Below are positions 42,630 through 50,867 of a DNA stretch of 64,000 nucleotides, piece by piece. The position numbers and the translations under genes were made by a program. The stretch's first letter is position 1. The number at the start of each line of letters is the position of its first letter. The DNA lies in assembly GCA_036265385.1 (NCBI GenBank), contig DATAPD010000067.1, positions 195,710 through 259,709 of the forward strand, given 5' to 3'. The notes beneath the pieces are model-generated. The model did no database searches. It worked only from the letters and a program-made list of their open reading frames with translations, and was not told the DNA's origin. Source of the stretch: DATAPD01 sp036265385 (GTDB taxonomy: Bacteria > Acidobacteriota > Terriglobia > Terriglobales > Acidobacteriaceae).

Positions 42630-44114
42630 CTACTTCCTTCTCCAGCGGACGCCATCTTTCGTGATTTCCACGATGATGCCGGCGGCATTGAGTTCGGCAC
42701 GGATCGCGTCGGACTCTTGAAATCGCCGCGCTTTGCGAGCGGCATTCATTGCGGCCACTTTTTGATCAATGGCCTCGTCCGAAAGAGCGGAAGAGGCGGC
42801 AATCTCCCGCAATTCGGCGCTGATATCCTTCTCGCGACCTGCAGCAGATGCCCACTCGAGCACAGCGCGCATTTTCATCGCGTCATCATCTTTGATGACT
42901 GCAAAAATTTCGTCGAATTTGCTGAGTGCGTTAAGTAGCGGGCGAGTGTCATCCCTCTTCATCGTGCCGGCGTCAGCGGCTGCGTTTGCCGCGCGCACCA
43001 TCTCGAAGATCGCGGCCTGCGCCTGGGCAGTGTTCAGATCATCGTCGAGGGCGGCCTTCATGCGATCGATGGTCTCCTGCACCAGCTGTGTCATCTCCGG
43101 CGAGGATCCCGCTGGGAAAATCGCCGTTTCCATGCGCAGTTTGAAATTACGCAGTCTTTCCACCGACACCGCTGCTTGCTTTAATCCATCGAAGGTGAAA
43201 TTGAGTTGATTGCGATATGGCACCGAGGTCAGCAGGTAGCGGATGGAGGAAGGTTTGTGTCCTTTGAGCACGAGATCGCGCAGGGTGAAGAAGTTGCCCA
43301 GGCTCTTCGACATCTTCTCGCCTTCGACCAATAGAAAGCGGGCATGGAACCAGAAGTGTGCAAAAGATTTTCCGGTCAGCGATTCCGATTGTGCGATTTC
43401 GTTTTCATGATGCGGGAAAATTAGGTCTTCTCCGCCAGCATGGAGATCGAATGTTTCACCGAGTTCTTTGATCGACATGACCGAACACTCGATGTGCCAG
43501 CCTGGGCGTCCCGACCCGATCTTCGTGTCCCATGAAGCCTCGCCGGGTTTCGGTGATTTCCAAAGAGCGAAATCGCGTGCATTGTCTTTCTCGTATTCAT
43601 CGACATCCACGCGCGCGCCGTCCTCCATCCCGCCGAAATCTTTCTTGGAAAGCTTCCCGTACTCGGGAAACTTCGCGATCCGGAAATAATAGGAACCATC
43701 ATCGGTTCGGTAGGCATAGCCTTTTTCCTGCAATCGCGCGATAAAATCGGCCATCTCATCGATGTTGTCGGTTGCACGGATCAGAATTGGCTTTTCGATG
43801 TTCAGCGCCGACGAGTCTTCCAGAAAAGCGTCAACGTATTTCGCCGTATATTCGCGCACTCCGAGGCTGTCACGGGCGGCGTTGCGGATGATTTTGTCAT
43901 CCACATCCGTAATGTTCATGACATAGCGGACGTCGAATCCGCTCTGGCGCAAAAAGCGGCTGAGCAGGTCCACTGCAACGAAAGTCCGAAAATTTCCGAT
44001 GTGGCCGTAGTCGTAAACGGTTGGCCCGCAGGCATACATCCGTACTTTCCCGGGATCCAGCGTGCGGAATTCTTCAATCTTTGCCGAGAGTGTGTTGTAA
44101 AGGCGAAGAGCCAT
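42630..44114 (-). CDS. cysS: Cysteinyl-tRNA synthetase
   Basis: 494 residues. It begins MALRLYNTLSAKIEEF. The zinc/HIGH region is YACGPTVYDYGHIGNFRTF, the zinc ligands include WHIECSVM and HHENEIAQSE, the KMSKS loop is EKMSKSLGNF, and a helical anticodon-binding end follows. It is seven bases downstream of the FmdE-like gene's start on the same strand, but transcription order places cysS upstream of it. Confidence 0.96.
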   Translation of the reverse strand: MALRLYNTLSAKIEEFRTLDPGKVRMYACGPTVYDYGHIGNFRTFVAVDLLSRFLRQSGFDVRYVMNITDVDDKIIRNAARDSLGVREYTAKYVDAFLEDSSALNIEKPILIRATDNIDEMADFIARLQEKGYAYRTDDGSYYFRIAKFPEYGKLSKKDFGGMEDGARVDVDEYEKDNARDFALWKSPKPGEASWDTKIGSGRPGWHIECSVMSIKELGETFDLHAGGEDLIFPHHENEIAQSESLTGKSFAHFWFHARFLLVEGEKMSKSLGNFFTLRDLVLKGHKPSSIRYLLTSVPYRNQLNFTFDGLKQAAVSVERLRNFKLRMETAIFPAGSSPEMTQLVQETIDRMKAALDDDLNTAQAQAAIFEMVRAANAAADAGTMKRDDTRPLLNALSKFDEIFAVIKDDDAMKMRAVLEWASAAGREKDISAELREIAASSALSDEAIDQKVAAMNAARKARRFQESDAIRAELNAAGIIVEITKDGVRWRRK

Positions 44115-44189
44115 CGTGAAAGGAATCGGAATGCCGGCGAACGTGCAATTCTATTGGCTGCTCGGAGAGAGGGTCAAATGGAGAGGTGA

Positions 44190-44789
44190 TCAGCTTGCGC
44201 GACGTACGGGAACGGCTGGGGTGTTCGATTGATGGCTGTGTTCCCGCAGTCGATGCTGTACGAGGAAAACGTAGTGCACAGCCGAAAGAATGGTGAAAAA
44301 GAATGTCGCTCTCAGAAAGAATTTACGGATGATCGCGATCGTCGGGTCCGGGTGCACCGCGAACAGCAGGACAAAAAACACGGCTGACACCTGGGCGAAT
44401 GTGTTGGCTTTTCCGAAGATGCTGGGACGGAAATCGCGCAGGCCCGCGATCATATAGAGGACGGCACTTACCGCCAGAATGGAAATGTCGCGGCTAAACA
44501 CCATCACCGTGAACTTCCAGGGAATCAAGTGCAGGATAGCGAGGACGAGAAACAAAGTGCTCAGCAAGAGTTTGTCTGCGATCGGGTCGAGATATTGTCC
44601 CAGCAAGGTTTGCTGATGCAATTTGCGGGCGAGCAGCCCATCCAGACCATCGCTGAGACCCGCCAGCACAAACAATCCTAATGCCCACTTGTAATGACCC
44701 TGCACAAGGTTCGTCACGATGAAGGGGACGAAAATCATACGCAGGAGCGTGAGCTGGTTGGGCGCTGTCAGCAGTTCGGTCAGCTTCAA
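44190..44789 (-). CDS. pgsA: CDP-diacylglycerol-glycerol-3-phosphate 3-phosphatidyltransferase
   Basis: 199 residues. The CDP-alcohol phosphatidyltransferase motif DGLDGLLARKLHQQTLLGQYLDPIADK has all catalytic Asp residues (DGx2Dx...Gx3Dx3D) and lies in a five to six-helix membrane protein. It makes phosphatidylglycerol phosphate at the inner membrane. The start overlaps the stop of the upstream gene by ATGA, so they are coupled. A basic tail (VPVRRAS) ends the protein. Confidence 0.92.
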   Translation of the reverse strand: MKLTELLTAPNQLTLLRMIFVPFIVTNLVQGHYKWALGLFVLAGLSDGLDGLLARKLHQQTLLGQYLDPIADKLLLSTLFLVLAILHLIPWKFTVMVFSRDISILAVSAVLYMIAGLRDFRPSIFGKANTFAQVSAVFFVLLFAVHPDPTIAIIRKFFLRATFFFTILSAVHYVFLVQHRLREHSHQSNTPAVPVRRAS

Positions 44790-45151
44790 TCCTGACCTCC
44801 GGAGGAAACCCCCGAGGGCGCTGCGAGCAGTTGGGCTGGGTCCATCCCGGTCTTGGCGGCAAATCTCTGCGACAAGGAGGGAATCGCGCCGTCAGGAAGG
44901 TCCAGTTCCATGCGTTCGACGCGGTGCATTGGGAAAAAAACGACGCCCGAGGTAAATGCTTCCCCGTCCTTTAGAAGGTTCAGAAGATCCTCAAAAGAGG
45001 CGAGTTCAATGCCACGCAAACAGAGTCCCTCGGGAGCCATGGAAAGGACTGCGCCCCAGAACTTTTCACGAGGGTTCGACAAGGTGAGCACCACCATTGC
45101 GCCGGGGTGGAAGGGCTGTGACCCATTCACGCCAAGCGCAGCATTTTGCAT
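44786..45151 (-). CDS. Conserved protein of unknown function upstream of pgsA
   Basis: 121 residues from the ATG at 45151; an in-frame ATG further upstream is possible. VVLTLSNPREKFWGAVLSMAPEG, LRGIELASFEDLLN and FFPMHRVERMELD suggest a small beta-sheet domain, perhaps distantly PilZ- or SH3-like. The function is unknown. Its four-base overlap with pgsA suggests a role connected to membrane lipid synthesis. Confidence 0.65.
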   Translation of the reverse strand: MQNAALGVNGSQPFHPGAMVVLTLSNPREKFWGAVLSMAPEGLCLRGIELASFEDLLNLLKDGEAFTSGVVFFPMHRVERMELDLPDGAIPSLSQRFAAKTGMDPAQLLAAPSGVSSGGQD

Positions 45152-45339
45152 ATGTTCCACGCAGTCGATTCTCACCTGTGGGCGCATGGGTTTGCAAGGG
45201 CATGGGCTCGCCTGAGGCGGAATAACTGAAGCTTTTGTTCCGCATTTCATCTATACTTTTCGAACATTTTTAGCCGCCCTGACATCCAAGGGCGAGCACG
45301 GCGAGTCCAAGCCGTTGCTAGTTCACACGAATTCCTACG

Positions 45340-46500
45340 ATGACGATCCTTCCCCGGCCCCGTCCCTCTGAACAGGAGATTGCACCTTCGTCGTTTTCTG
45401 TAAATCTGCATACTGGCGATGTGCAGGTTATCGACGAACTGGCCGCGGCTTGGCGTGAATTGTGCGCCAGGGCTTCGGATGATGAACCTTTTTACCGTCC
45501 GGAATGGATTGCTGCACACGTGCGTGCCTTTACGCCGCATGCCAAATTGTTCGTGATCACAGTCCATCACGGCGGAGAGCTTTGCCTGATTCTGCCGCTC
45601 ATCCGCAATCGGCAAGTTATTTCTGGAGTTCCGGTGAGGACGCTCTCTGCTCCGGTGAACAGTCACTCCTGTCGTTTCGATGCGGTACGACAAGCTGGCC
45701 CGATCGGAGAAGCTGCAATCGCTGCCGCCTGGAATTTTCTGAAAACGGCAAAGGGCTGGGACGTCCTTGATGTGCGCGAGGTTCCGAACGACGGCACGTT
45801 GGCAGCATTGGTTTCGCTTGCGGAGTCCGAGCGCATGCAGACCGGAAAGATTCCCATGCGGCCAAATCCGTGCGTGGCCATTCCGGCGGCATCGGAAATT
45901 TCGAAACGACTGCCGCAAAATGCGCGTCTTCGTGGGAAACTCCGTCAAGTGAAGCGTGAAGCGGTCGCTCAAGGAGATCTTAGGTTGAGAAGGGTGACCG
46001 TTGCGCAAAGAGAGGACCTGAATCAGTTTTACAAACTGGAGGCCAGCGGCTGGAAAGGCGAGGCGCAAAGCGCAATCAACGCTGATGCGAAAACCCGACA
46101 GTTCTACGATGAGATTGCGAACAGTGCCGAGTGGTTTGGGTACTTGAGTATGTATTTCCTGGAACTCGATGGCCAATTACTGGCCGCGCATCTCGGCCTT
46201 TGTTATCGCGACGTCTATTACTCTCCGAAACTGGCATACGACGAAGAATTTAAGCAATTCGCTCCTGGACACCTGATTATTAGTTCTATCCTGGAAGACT
46301 GCGCGGCGCGTGGCGTGAGCCTGTACGACATCACTGGACCAGACGACGAGTGGAAATTGCGCTGGACGGAGTCGCTTCGTCCCAGGTCGCGATTTCTGGT
46401 TTTCCAGAATGGCTTGGCAGGCAAGTTAGCCCACATGATGCGATTCCGCATTCGACCTTGGGCAAAACGAACGATGAGGTTAGGGCGTGGCAAATCGTGA
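45340..46500 (+). CDS. BioF2/CelD-like GNAT-fold acyltransferase
   Basis: 386 residues. The pattern FYRPEWIAAHVRAF, LILPLIRNRQV, RLRGKLRQVKREA, FYKLEASGWKGE and GHLIISSILEDCAARGVSLYDITGPDDEWKLRW matches the BioF2-like acetyltransferase domain (PF13480, seen in CelD and related to FemAB). These enzymes often acylate or aminoacylate polysaccharides or cell-wall precursors. It starts an operon with the ATP-grasp and sulfotransferase genes through four-base overlaps. Confidence 0.82.
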   Translation: MTILPRPRPSEQEIAPSSFSVNLHTGDVQVIDELAAAWRELCARASDDEPFYRPEWIAAHVRAFTPHAKLFVITVHHGGELCLILPLIRNRQVISGVPVRTLSAPVNSHSCRFDAVRQAGPIGEAAIAAAWNFLKTAKGWDVLDVREVPNDGTLAALVSLAESERMQTGKIPMRPNPCVAIPAASEISKRLPQNARLRGKLRQVKREAVAQGDLRLRRVTVAQREDLNQFYKLEASGWKGEAQSAINADAKTRQFYDEIANSAEWFGYLSMYFLELDGQLLAAHLGLCYRDVYYSPKLAYDEEFKQFAPGHLIISSILEDCAARGVSLYDITGPDDEWKLRWTESLRPRSRFLVFQNGLAGKLAHMMRFRIRPWAKRTMRLGRGKS

Positions 46501-47759
46501 ACTCACCAGTTTTAATCCTCGGCTGCGTGACACGCATTGCTGTGGCGGTCGCTCGTTCGCTCAATCGGCGCGGGATTCCCGTTGAGGTAGCCACCTTCTC
46601 GGCCCAGGAAATTAATCCGCGCTCACGCGCAATACGTAGATTTTTCCGGCTGCCCAATCCCGATGACTCTGCCCGTGATTTCATTCTCTCGCTGACCGAA
46701 CTCATTCACCGCCAGCGCTATGACCTGATCATTCCAGGCAATGATGTGGCTTTCACCGCATTGGTCGAAAATCATGCAGAGATCAGTGAGAGCGTGAAAA
46801 TTGCATCGCCCCCGCCCCATGTCATCGAGCGCGTGCTCGATAAATCTCTGACAATCGAAGCAGCACAAAGGTGCAATGTTCCGTCGCCACTAACGCGAGT
46901 GGTGTCGAATGCGGCGCAGATTCGCGACGCTGCTGAAGAGCTAGGATTTCCTTTCGTACTGAAGCCAGCTCGAAAGATGCGCACCGAGGATTTCAAAGTG
47001 CTGACGATCCACGATGCGTCACAAATCCAACAGCACTTTCCCGCGAACCAGGCATTCGCATCACCGCTGCTTGCGCAGGAGTACTGCCCGGGCGTCGGGG
47101 TTGGGGTCGAGGTGCTAATCCACAACGTAGAATGCGTCACGGCCTTTCAGCATCAGCGAGAGAAGGAATTCCCCTACGGAGGCGGTGTATCCGTGGTGGC
47201 GCGGGCACAACAGCCGGATCCCACCTTGTTGGAGAAGAGCATTTCTCTTTTGCGAGAACTGGAGTGGGATGGGATTGCCATGGTCGAGTTTCGTGTGGAC
47301 GAGCAAGGGAATGCATCGCTGATGGAAGTGAACGGGCGGTTTTGGGGGACCGTGTCTTTGCCAATCGCCTGCGAGTTCGACTTCCCCTACCATCAATGGC
47401 AGCTATTGCATGGTCAGTCGCCAGTGCCTTCTTCCGCGGCAACGTTCAATAAAAAATGGAGGTGGACGGCTGGCTATCTACGTCGAATGTACGGACTAGT
47501 ACTCGCGGCTGCGACCACTCCGCGTGCGCGCCGCCAGCTTCGATCGGAAATCGAAAATATGTCTTTGGACTTCGGTGAGAACGTCCATGATTCGCTTTGG
47601 AGTTCATCCGATCCTTTGCCCGCGATATTGGAATTTTTCGATGCCCTCAAAGATATTCTGGTTTCAGCTGGAAGGTCACTTTTCCGAACACTTTTTCAGA
47701 GCAGGCACAGGGTTGAAACAAAGGTTCGACAGGCACGCACGGTGAAATCAACCTCATGA
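46497..47759 (+). CDS. ATP-grasp ligase
   Basis: 420 residues. The GTG at 46497 overlaps the previous stop. The N-terminal pre-ATP-grasp domain is VLILGCVTRIAVAVARSLNRRG. The ATP-grasp core has LGFPFVLKPARKM (nucleotide-binding Lys) and LAQEYCPGVGVGVEVLI, and the metal-binding end is MVEFRVDEQGNASLMEVNGRFWGTVSL with the conserved Glu-x-Asn. These enzymes join an acid to an amine through an acyl phosphate, as in carbamoyl-phosphate or peptide ligases. The substrate is unknown. It is followed by an overlapping sulfotransferase gene. Confidence 0.88.
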   Translation: MNSPVLILGCVTRIAVAVARSLNRRGIPVEVATFSAQEINPRSRAIRRFFRLPNPDDSARDFILSLTELIHRQRYDLIIPGNDVAFTALVENHAEISESVKIASPPPHVIERVLDKSLTIEAAQRCNVPSPLTRVVSNAAQIRDAAEELGFPFVLKPARKMRTEDFKVLTIHDASQIQQHFPANQAFASPLLAQEYCPGVGVGVEVLIHNVECVTAFQHQREKEFPYGGGVSVVARAQQPDPTLLEKSISLLRELEWDGIAMVEFRVDEQGNASLMEVNGRFWGTVSLPIACEFDFPYHQWQLLHGQSPVPSSAATFNKKWRWTAGYLRRMYGLVLAAATTPRARRQLRSEIENMSLDFGENVHDSLWSSSDPLPAILEFFDALKDILVSAGRSLFRTLFQSRHRVETKVRQARTVKSTS

Positions 47760-48622
47760 AAAGAATGATTCGCGCGGCACGAGAAGCGCTACGCGTTGCG
47801 ACAGGGCAAAAGCTCGCTGGTCGTGGTATCACTACTTTTGAAGATGACGTGTTCATCGTTTCGTACCCGAGATCGGGGAACACATGGACGCGTTTCCTGA
47901 TCGGTAACTTGGTTTATACCGACACTCCTATTACCTTCGCCAACGTAGAAGAGCGAGTTCCGGAGATCTACCTGTTTCCCGACAGGGTGTTGCGGCAGCT
48001 TCCTCGACCGCGCATATTGAAAAGTCATGAATGCTTTGATCCGCGTTATAAAAAAATCATTTACATCGTGCGCGATCCAAGAGATGTAGCGGTCTCGTAC
48101 TATCACTATGCGATCAAACGGGAATGGATTGAAGACACGTGTTCAATCGCTGATTTCGTGCCGCGCTTTATAAGCGGAGAGTTCGACATCCGGGCGAAAT
48201 GGGCTGCGGCATGGGATGATCACGTCATGAGCTGGATTTCCATGCGGCAGGGACGGCCGGGTTTCCTGCTATTGCGGTATGAAGAAATGGTGCGAGCTCC
48301 AGTAAACGCTCTTGCCGCAATTGCCGAGCTACTTGATCTTGACGCGCCGCCCGAACGTTTTGCGCGCGCGGTTCAACTCAGTTCCGCCGACCACATGCGC
48401 TCTCTAGAACGCAAAGAAGGAACGCAGTGGCACTTAACAAGGAAAACCCGGCAAGACAAACCGTTCGTTCGAAGCGCGAAAGCGGGGGACTGGCACACCG
48501 CTCTACCTAAAAACTGCGTGGATCGCATTGAATCCGAATGGGGACAGGTGATGCAGAGCGTGGGGTACGAACTGAGTACGGCTGCAAATTCTGAGCGCAA
48601 AATCGAGGAAACGCCTGTCTAG
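47756..48622 (+). CDS. PAPS-dependent sulfotransferase
   Basis: 288 residues. The ATG overlaps the previous stop by four bases. The PAPS 5'-phosphosulfate loop is SYPRSGNTWTRFLIGNLV and the 3'-phosphate site is IYIVRDPRDVAVSYYHY. FLLLRYEEMVRAPVNALAAIAELL is the later conserved block. It would sulfate a carbohydrate, lipid or small molecule. Being third in an acyltransferase/ATP-grasp operon, a sulfated glycan or lipid is the simplest guess. Confidence 0.9.
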   Translation: MKRMIRAAREALRVATGQKLAGRGITTFEDDVFIVSYPRSGNTWTRFLIGNLVYTDTPITFANVEERVPEIYLFPDRVLRQLPRPRILKSHECFDPRYKKIIYIVRDPRDVAVSYYHYAIKREWIEDTCSIADFVPRFISGEFDIRAKWAAAWDDHVMSWISMRQGRPGFLLLRYEEMVRAPVNALAAIAELLDLDAPPERFARAVQLSSADHMRSLERKEGTQWHLTRKTRQDKPFVRSAKAGDWHTALPKNCVDRIESEWGQVMQSVGYELSTAANSERKIEETPV

Positions 48623-49893
48623 ACGGAGGAACGCGACCGATCAACAGCAAGGGCAGTGTTGTTTTTTCCGGTCAAGTTGACGTTGATGTGATGTAAGAAG
48701 TCCCAGGCAGGCGCCGGAAGTGCTTTGCGCAGCCTCTCCTTTCCATTGACTGCGTTTTTCATGATGCTCAGGTAAAGGCCGCCAAATGTACGTCTCCGCG
48801 CGATATGGAGGTTCATGTACTCCGCTGGTTTCGCGGCCCATCGTGCTTTGTAGCCGGGTTCTCCACCCAGAAAGTCATAAGTGGTCACGCCCTGTGCAAT
48901 GAGTCGCTCAAGCACGTGTGCCCGTAAGAGCGTTCCCACTCGATCAGAGTGATATGCCTCATCGAACCCTTCCTGAAGTTGAAACACCTGGTCGCGATAC
49001 CGAAATGCAAACTGGACAGCGACTGGACGTTCATTGAGATCGAGCGCCCACAATTCGAGCCAGCCCCTCTCCAAAAATATACGGCTTATATCAGCGTAGA
49101 GTTGTCGTCTGGCCGGGTCGGCGAAAGTACCGCTTTCACCCCGTCTTTGCCAGCGCTGCTGGTGAAGTTCGAACATCGCCGGAAGACACCGATCCACTTC
49201 CGGTTGGGTGGTCACCTTGTAAAAGCGGCTGGCATAGCGCTTCTCGAGCCGCTTGCGATATCGCGCCAGGTTATTGCGGTCTTCGGAGGAAAGCTGCTGC
49301 AAGTAAGCTGGCCAGCTTGCGGGAAGGTGGATCGCCGAAGCAGGTTTGCTTCGCGTCATTGACATCCATCCTCGCCGATTGAGATCAGACGTCAACCGTC
49401 GTGCCACCGAACTTTGCGCAGGCATCACGTTCAGTTCAACCACGTCCCACTTCGAACGCGATGATTCCAGAAAAATCAGAAGGGAGCGGGAAACCTTTTC
49501 TTCCCATCCTGGTCGCGCCAGGACCTCGAGGTTGTCGGAGTCTCCGCTTCCATCTCCGAGTAAACGTACAACTTTCATGCGGATGCCGAATCGGAGAGTC
49601 GATTCCGTGATGCAGAGTGGCGCGAGTCCAACCAACTCGAAACCTGAATAGAAACCAACTACCACCAGCTGACCTTTGCCGAATGCGCGCCACCATGGCA
49701 GCAGCCATTCCCACGTGGAAAATGTTGTGGCTTCAGGCACATTCTTAAGCAACTCGTTCCAGCTGGGAACAACACTCTCGACCTGCTCTACAGTTTCGAA
49801 TGTCGAGATGGTCAAAGATTCGGGCATCGATTGGACAACTTCCCTAGCTGTCGCGAACTTGGCTTCGATTGAAGTCTTCGCAAGTGGCTTCAT
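48619..49893 (-). CDS. Second BioF2/CelD-like GNAT-fold acyltransferase
   Basis: 424 residues. FSTWEWLLPWWRAFGKGQLVVVG, LVGLAPLC, LLGDGSGDSDNLEVLARPG, LARYRKRLEKRYASRFYKV and VTTYDFLGGEPGYKARWAAKPAEY fit the same PF13480 family as the gene at 45340. It is convergent with the sulfotransferase gene, overlapping it by four bases. Two divergent members of one family flanking an ATP-grasp/sulfotransferase pair suggest successive acylations of one product. Confidence 0.85.
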   Translation of the reverse strand: MKPLAKTSIEAKFATAREVVQSMPESLTISTFETVEQVESVVPSWNELLKNVPEATTFSTWEWLLPWWRAFGKGQLVVVGFYSGFELVGLAPLCITESTLRFGIRMKVVRLLGDGSGDSDNLEVLARPGWEEKVSRSLLIFLESSRSKWDVVELNVMPAQSSVARRLTSDLNRRGWMSMTRSKPASAIHLPASWPAYLQQLSSEDRNNLARYRKRLEKRYASRFYKVTTQPEVDRCLPAMFELHQQRWQRRGESGTFADPARRQLYADISRIFLERGWLELWALDLNERPVAVQFAFRYRDQVFQLQEGFDEAYHSDRVGTLLRAHVLERLIAQGVTTYDFLGGEPGYKARWAAKPAEYMNLHIARRRTFGGLYLSIMKNAVNGKERLRKALPAPAWDFLHHINVNLTGKNNTALAVDRSRSSV

Positions 49894-50270
49894 GATGCCA
49901 AGTCCTTTTGTCTTCTCGTTCTACCAGTGTGCGGCAAGCAATTCGAAATCGGGGCGATTTCTTGACGAATGGACGGCCACCCCAGGTCGACAGCACCGCA
50001 CATGCAAAGAAACTTCATATTGCGAGATGAAGCAGAACGACCCTTACAACCGCCACATAGTGACGGCTTAACCCTGGATGCGGATCACGCAGCCGCACCG
50101 AGATTCTGAGATGCTACCTCATTTGGAGGGTTGCTTTGAAGAGGATAAGGTCTGGAAACGCTTCAGCATGACATCAATGGCGATAACCCTTGTGTTTGCA
50201 TGGGGTGCGGAGTTCAAGTTTCTATCGCGTGTTAAAATCGATTTCGATCCGCCGACTGCATTATCACTGT
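49894..50270 (+). other. Gap upstream of tRNA-Val, with a possible tRNA promoter
   Basis: 377 bases without a supported gene. Close to the tRNA a TAAAAT (50233-50238), preceded by TGT as in an extended -10, lies 33 bases before it and may be its promoter; the -35 is unclear. The rest holds only short frames without ribosome sites, and I see no repeat or structured element. Confidence 0.35.
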
Positions 50271-50348
50271 AGGCCCGTAGCTCAGTCTGGTTAGAGCGCT
50301 TCCTTGACACGGAAGAGGTCGATGGTTCGAGTCCATTCGGGCCTACCA
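50271..50348 (+). tRNA. tRNA-Val (GAC anticodon)
   Basis: A 78-base cloverleaf with encoded CCA. The acceptor AGGCCCG/CGGGCCT pairs perfectly; the D arm is GCTC/GAGC, the anticodon stem CTTCC/GGAAG with loop TTGACAC (anticodon GAC), and the T arm GATGG/CCATT with one G-T pair. It resembles E. coli tRNA-Val2 in its anticodon arm. Confidence 0.96.
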
Positions 50349-50395
50349 TCTCGCACGAAATTGCGATGAATTCCTGGTTTACGCAGCGGCCGCTC

Positions 50396-50839
50396 TCAGT
50401 CCTTATCTAGATACTCCTCCGGCACATCATCCTCGGGCACTTCATGTGTGTGCACTTCCCGAGTGTCTTCGTCGTCAGCCTCCTCTACGCCTGCGATTGC
50501 GCTGGCTTCGAAGGCATTGCCCTCTTCGATCAACTCGTCCACGCTCTCTGAATCCGCTTCTGCTGAAGAAGATAGGCCCTGCAGATCTCCGGATTCTCGG
50601 CCCGAGATTGGAACTTCGTCTTCCCATGAAGCCTGTAATCGTGGCTTACTTTTTGGCTGGGGGCTCCTGCGCGATGCAGGCTTCGAGGGAAAAGTCTTTT
50701 TCTTGAGCAGCTTTTTCCTCGCAGGCGTCTTTGGACGTGCTTTGCTTTTCTTCAGCTGCTTCGCTTTTCGTGGAGTTGAGGCTTTTTTCTTTTTTGATTT
50801 CGGACGTGTGCTTTTGCTTTTTTTCTTGCTGGGCGACAT
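50396..50839 (-). CDS. Basic-head, acidic-tail protein (histone H1-like N-terminus)
   Basis: 147 residues. The first ~70 residues are almost pure Lys/Ser/Pro/Arg (MSPSKKKSKSTRPKSKKKKA...), like the C-terminal domain of histone H1. The last ~60 are acidic and look conserved: ESVDELIEEGNAFEASAIAGVEEA and EVHTHEVPEDDVPEEYLDKD. DNA or RNA binding is likely for the basic half; the acidic half may be a protein-interaction module. Proteins ending in this acidic motif are widespread in soil bacteria by my recollection, with no known function. Confidence 0.75.
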   Translation of the reverse strand: MSPSKKKSKSTRPKSKKKKASTPRKAKQLKKSKARPKTPARKKLLKKKTFPSKPASRRSPQPKSKPRLQASWEDEVPISGRESGDLQGLSSSAEADSESVDELIEEGNAFEASAIAGVEEADDEDTREVHTHEVPEDDVPEEYLDKD

Positions 50840-50867
50840 GCGAAGCAGTCTACCTCACAGGAGAGTG

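Noticed and set aside
49894..50348. Idea that the tRNA-Val serves the BioF2/FemAB-like gene as an aminoacyl donor
   Set aside because: The tRNA has a normal cloverleaf and decodes ordinary GUC/GUU codons; adjacency alone is no evidence.
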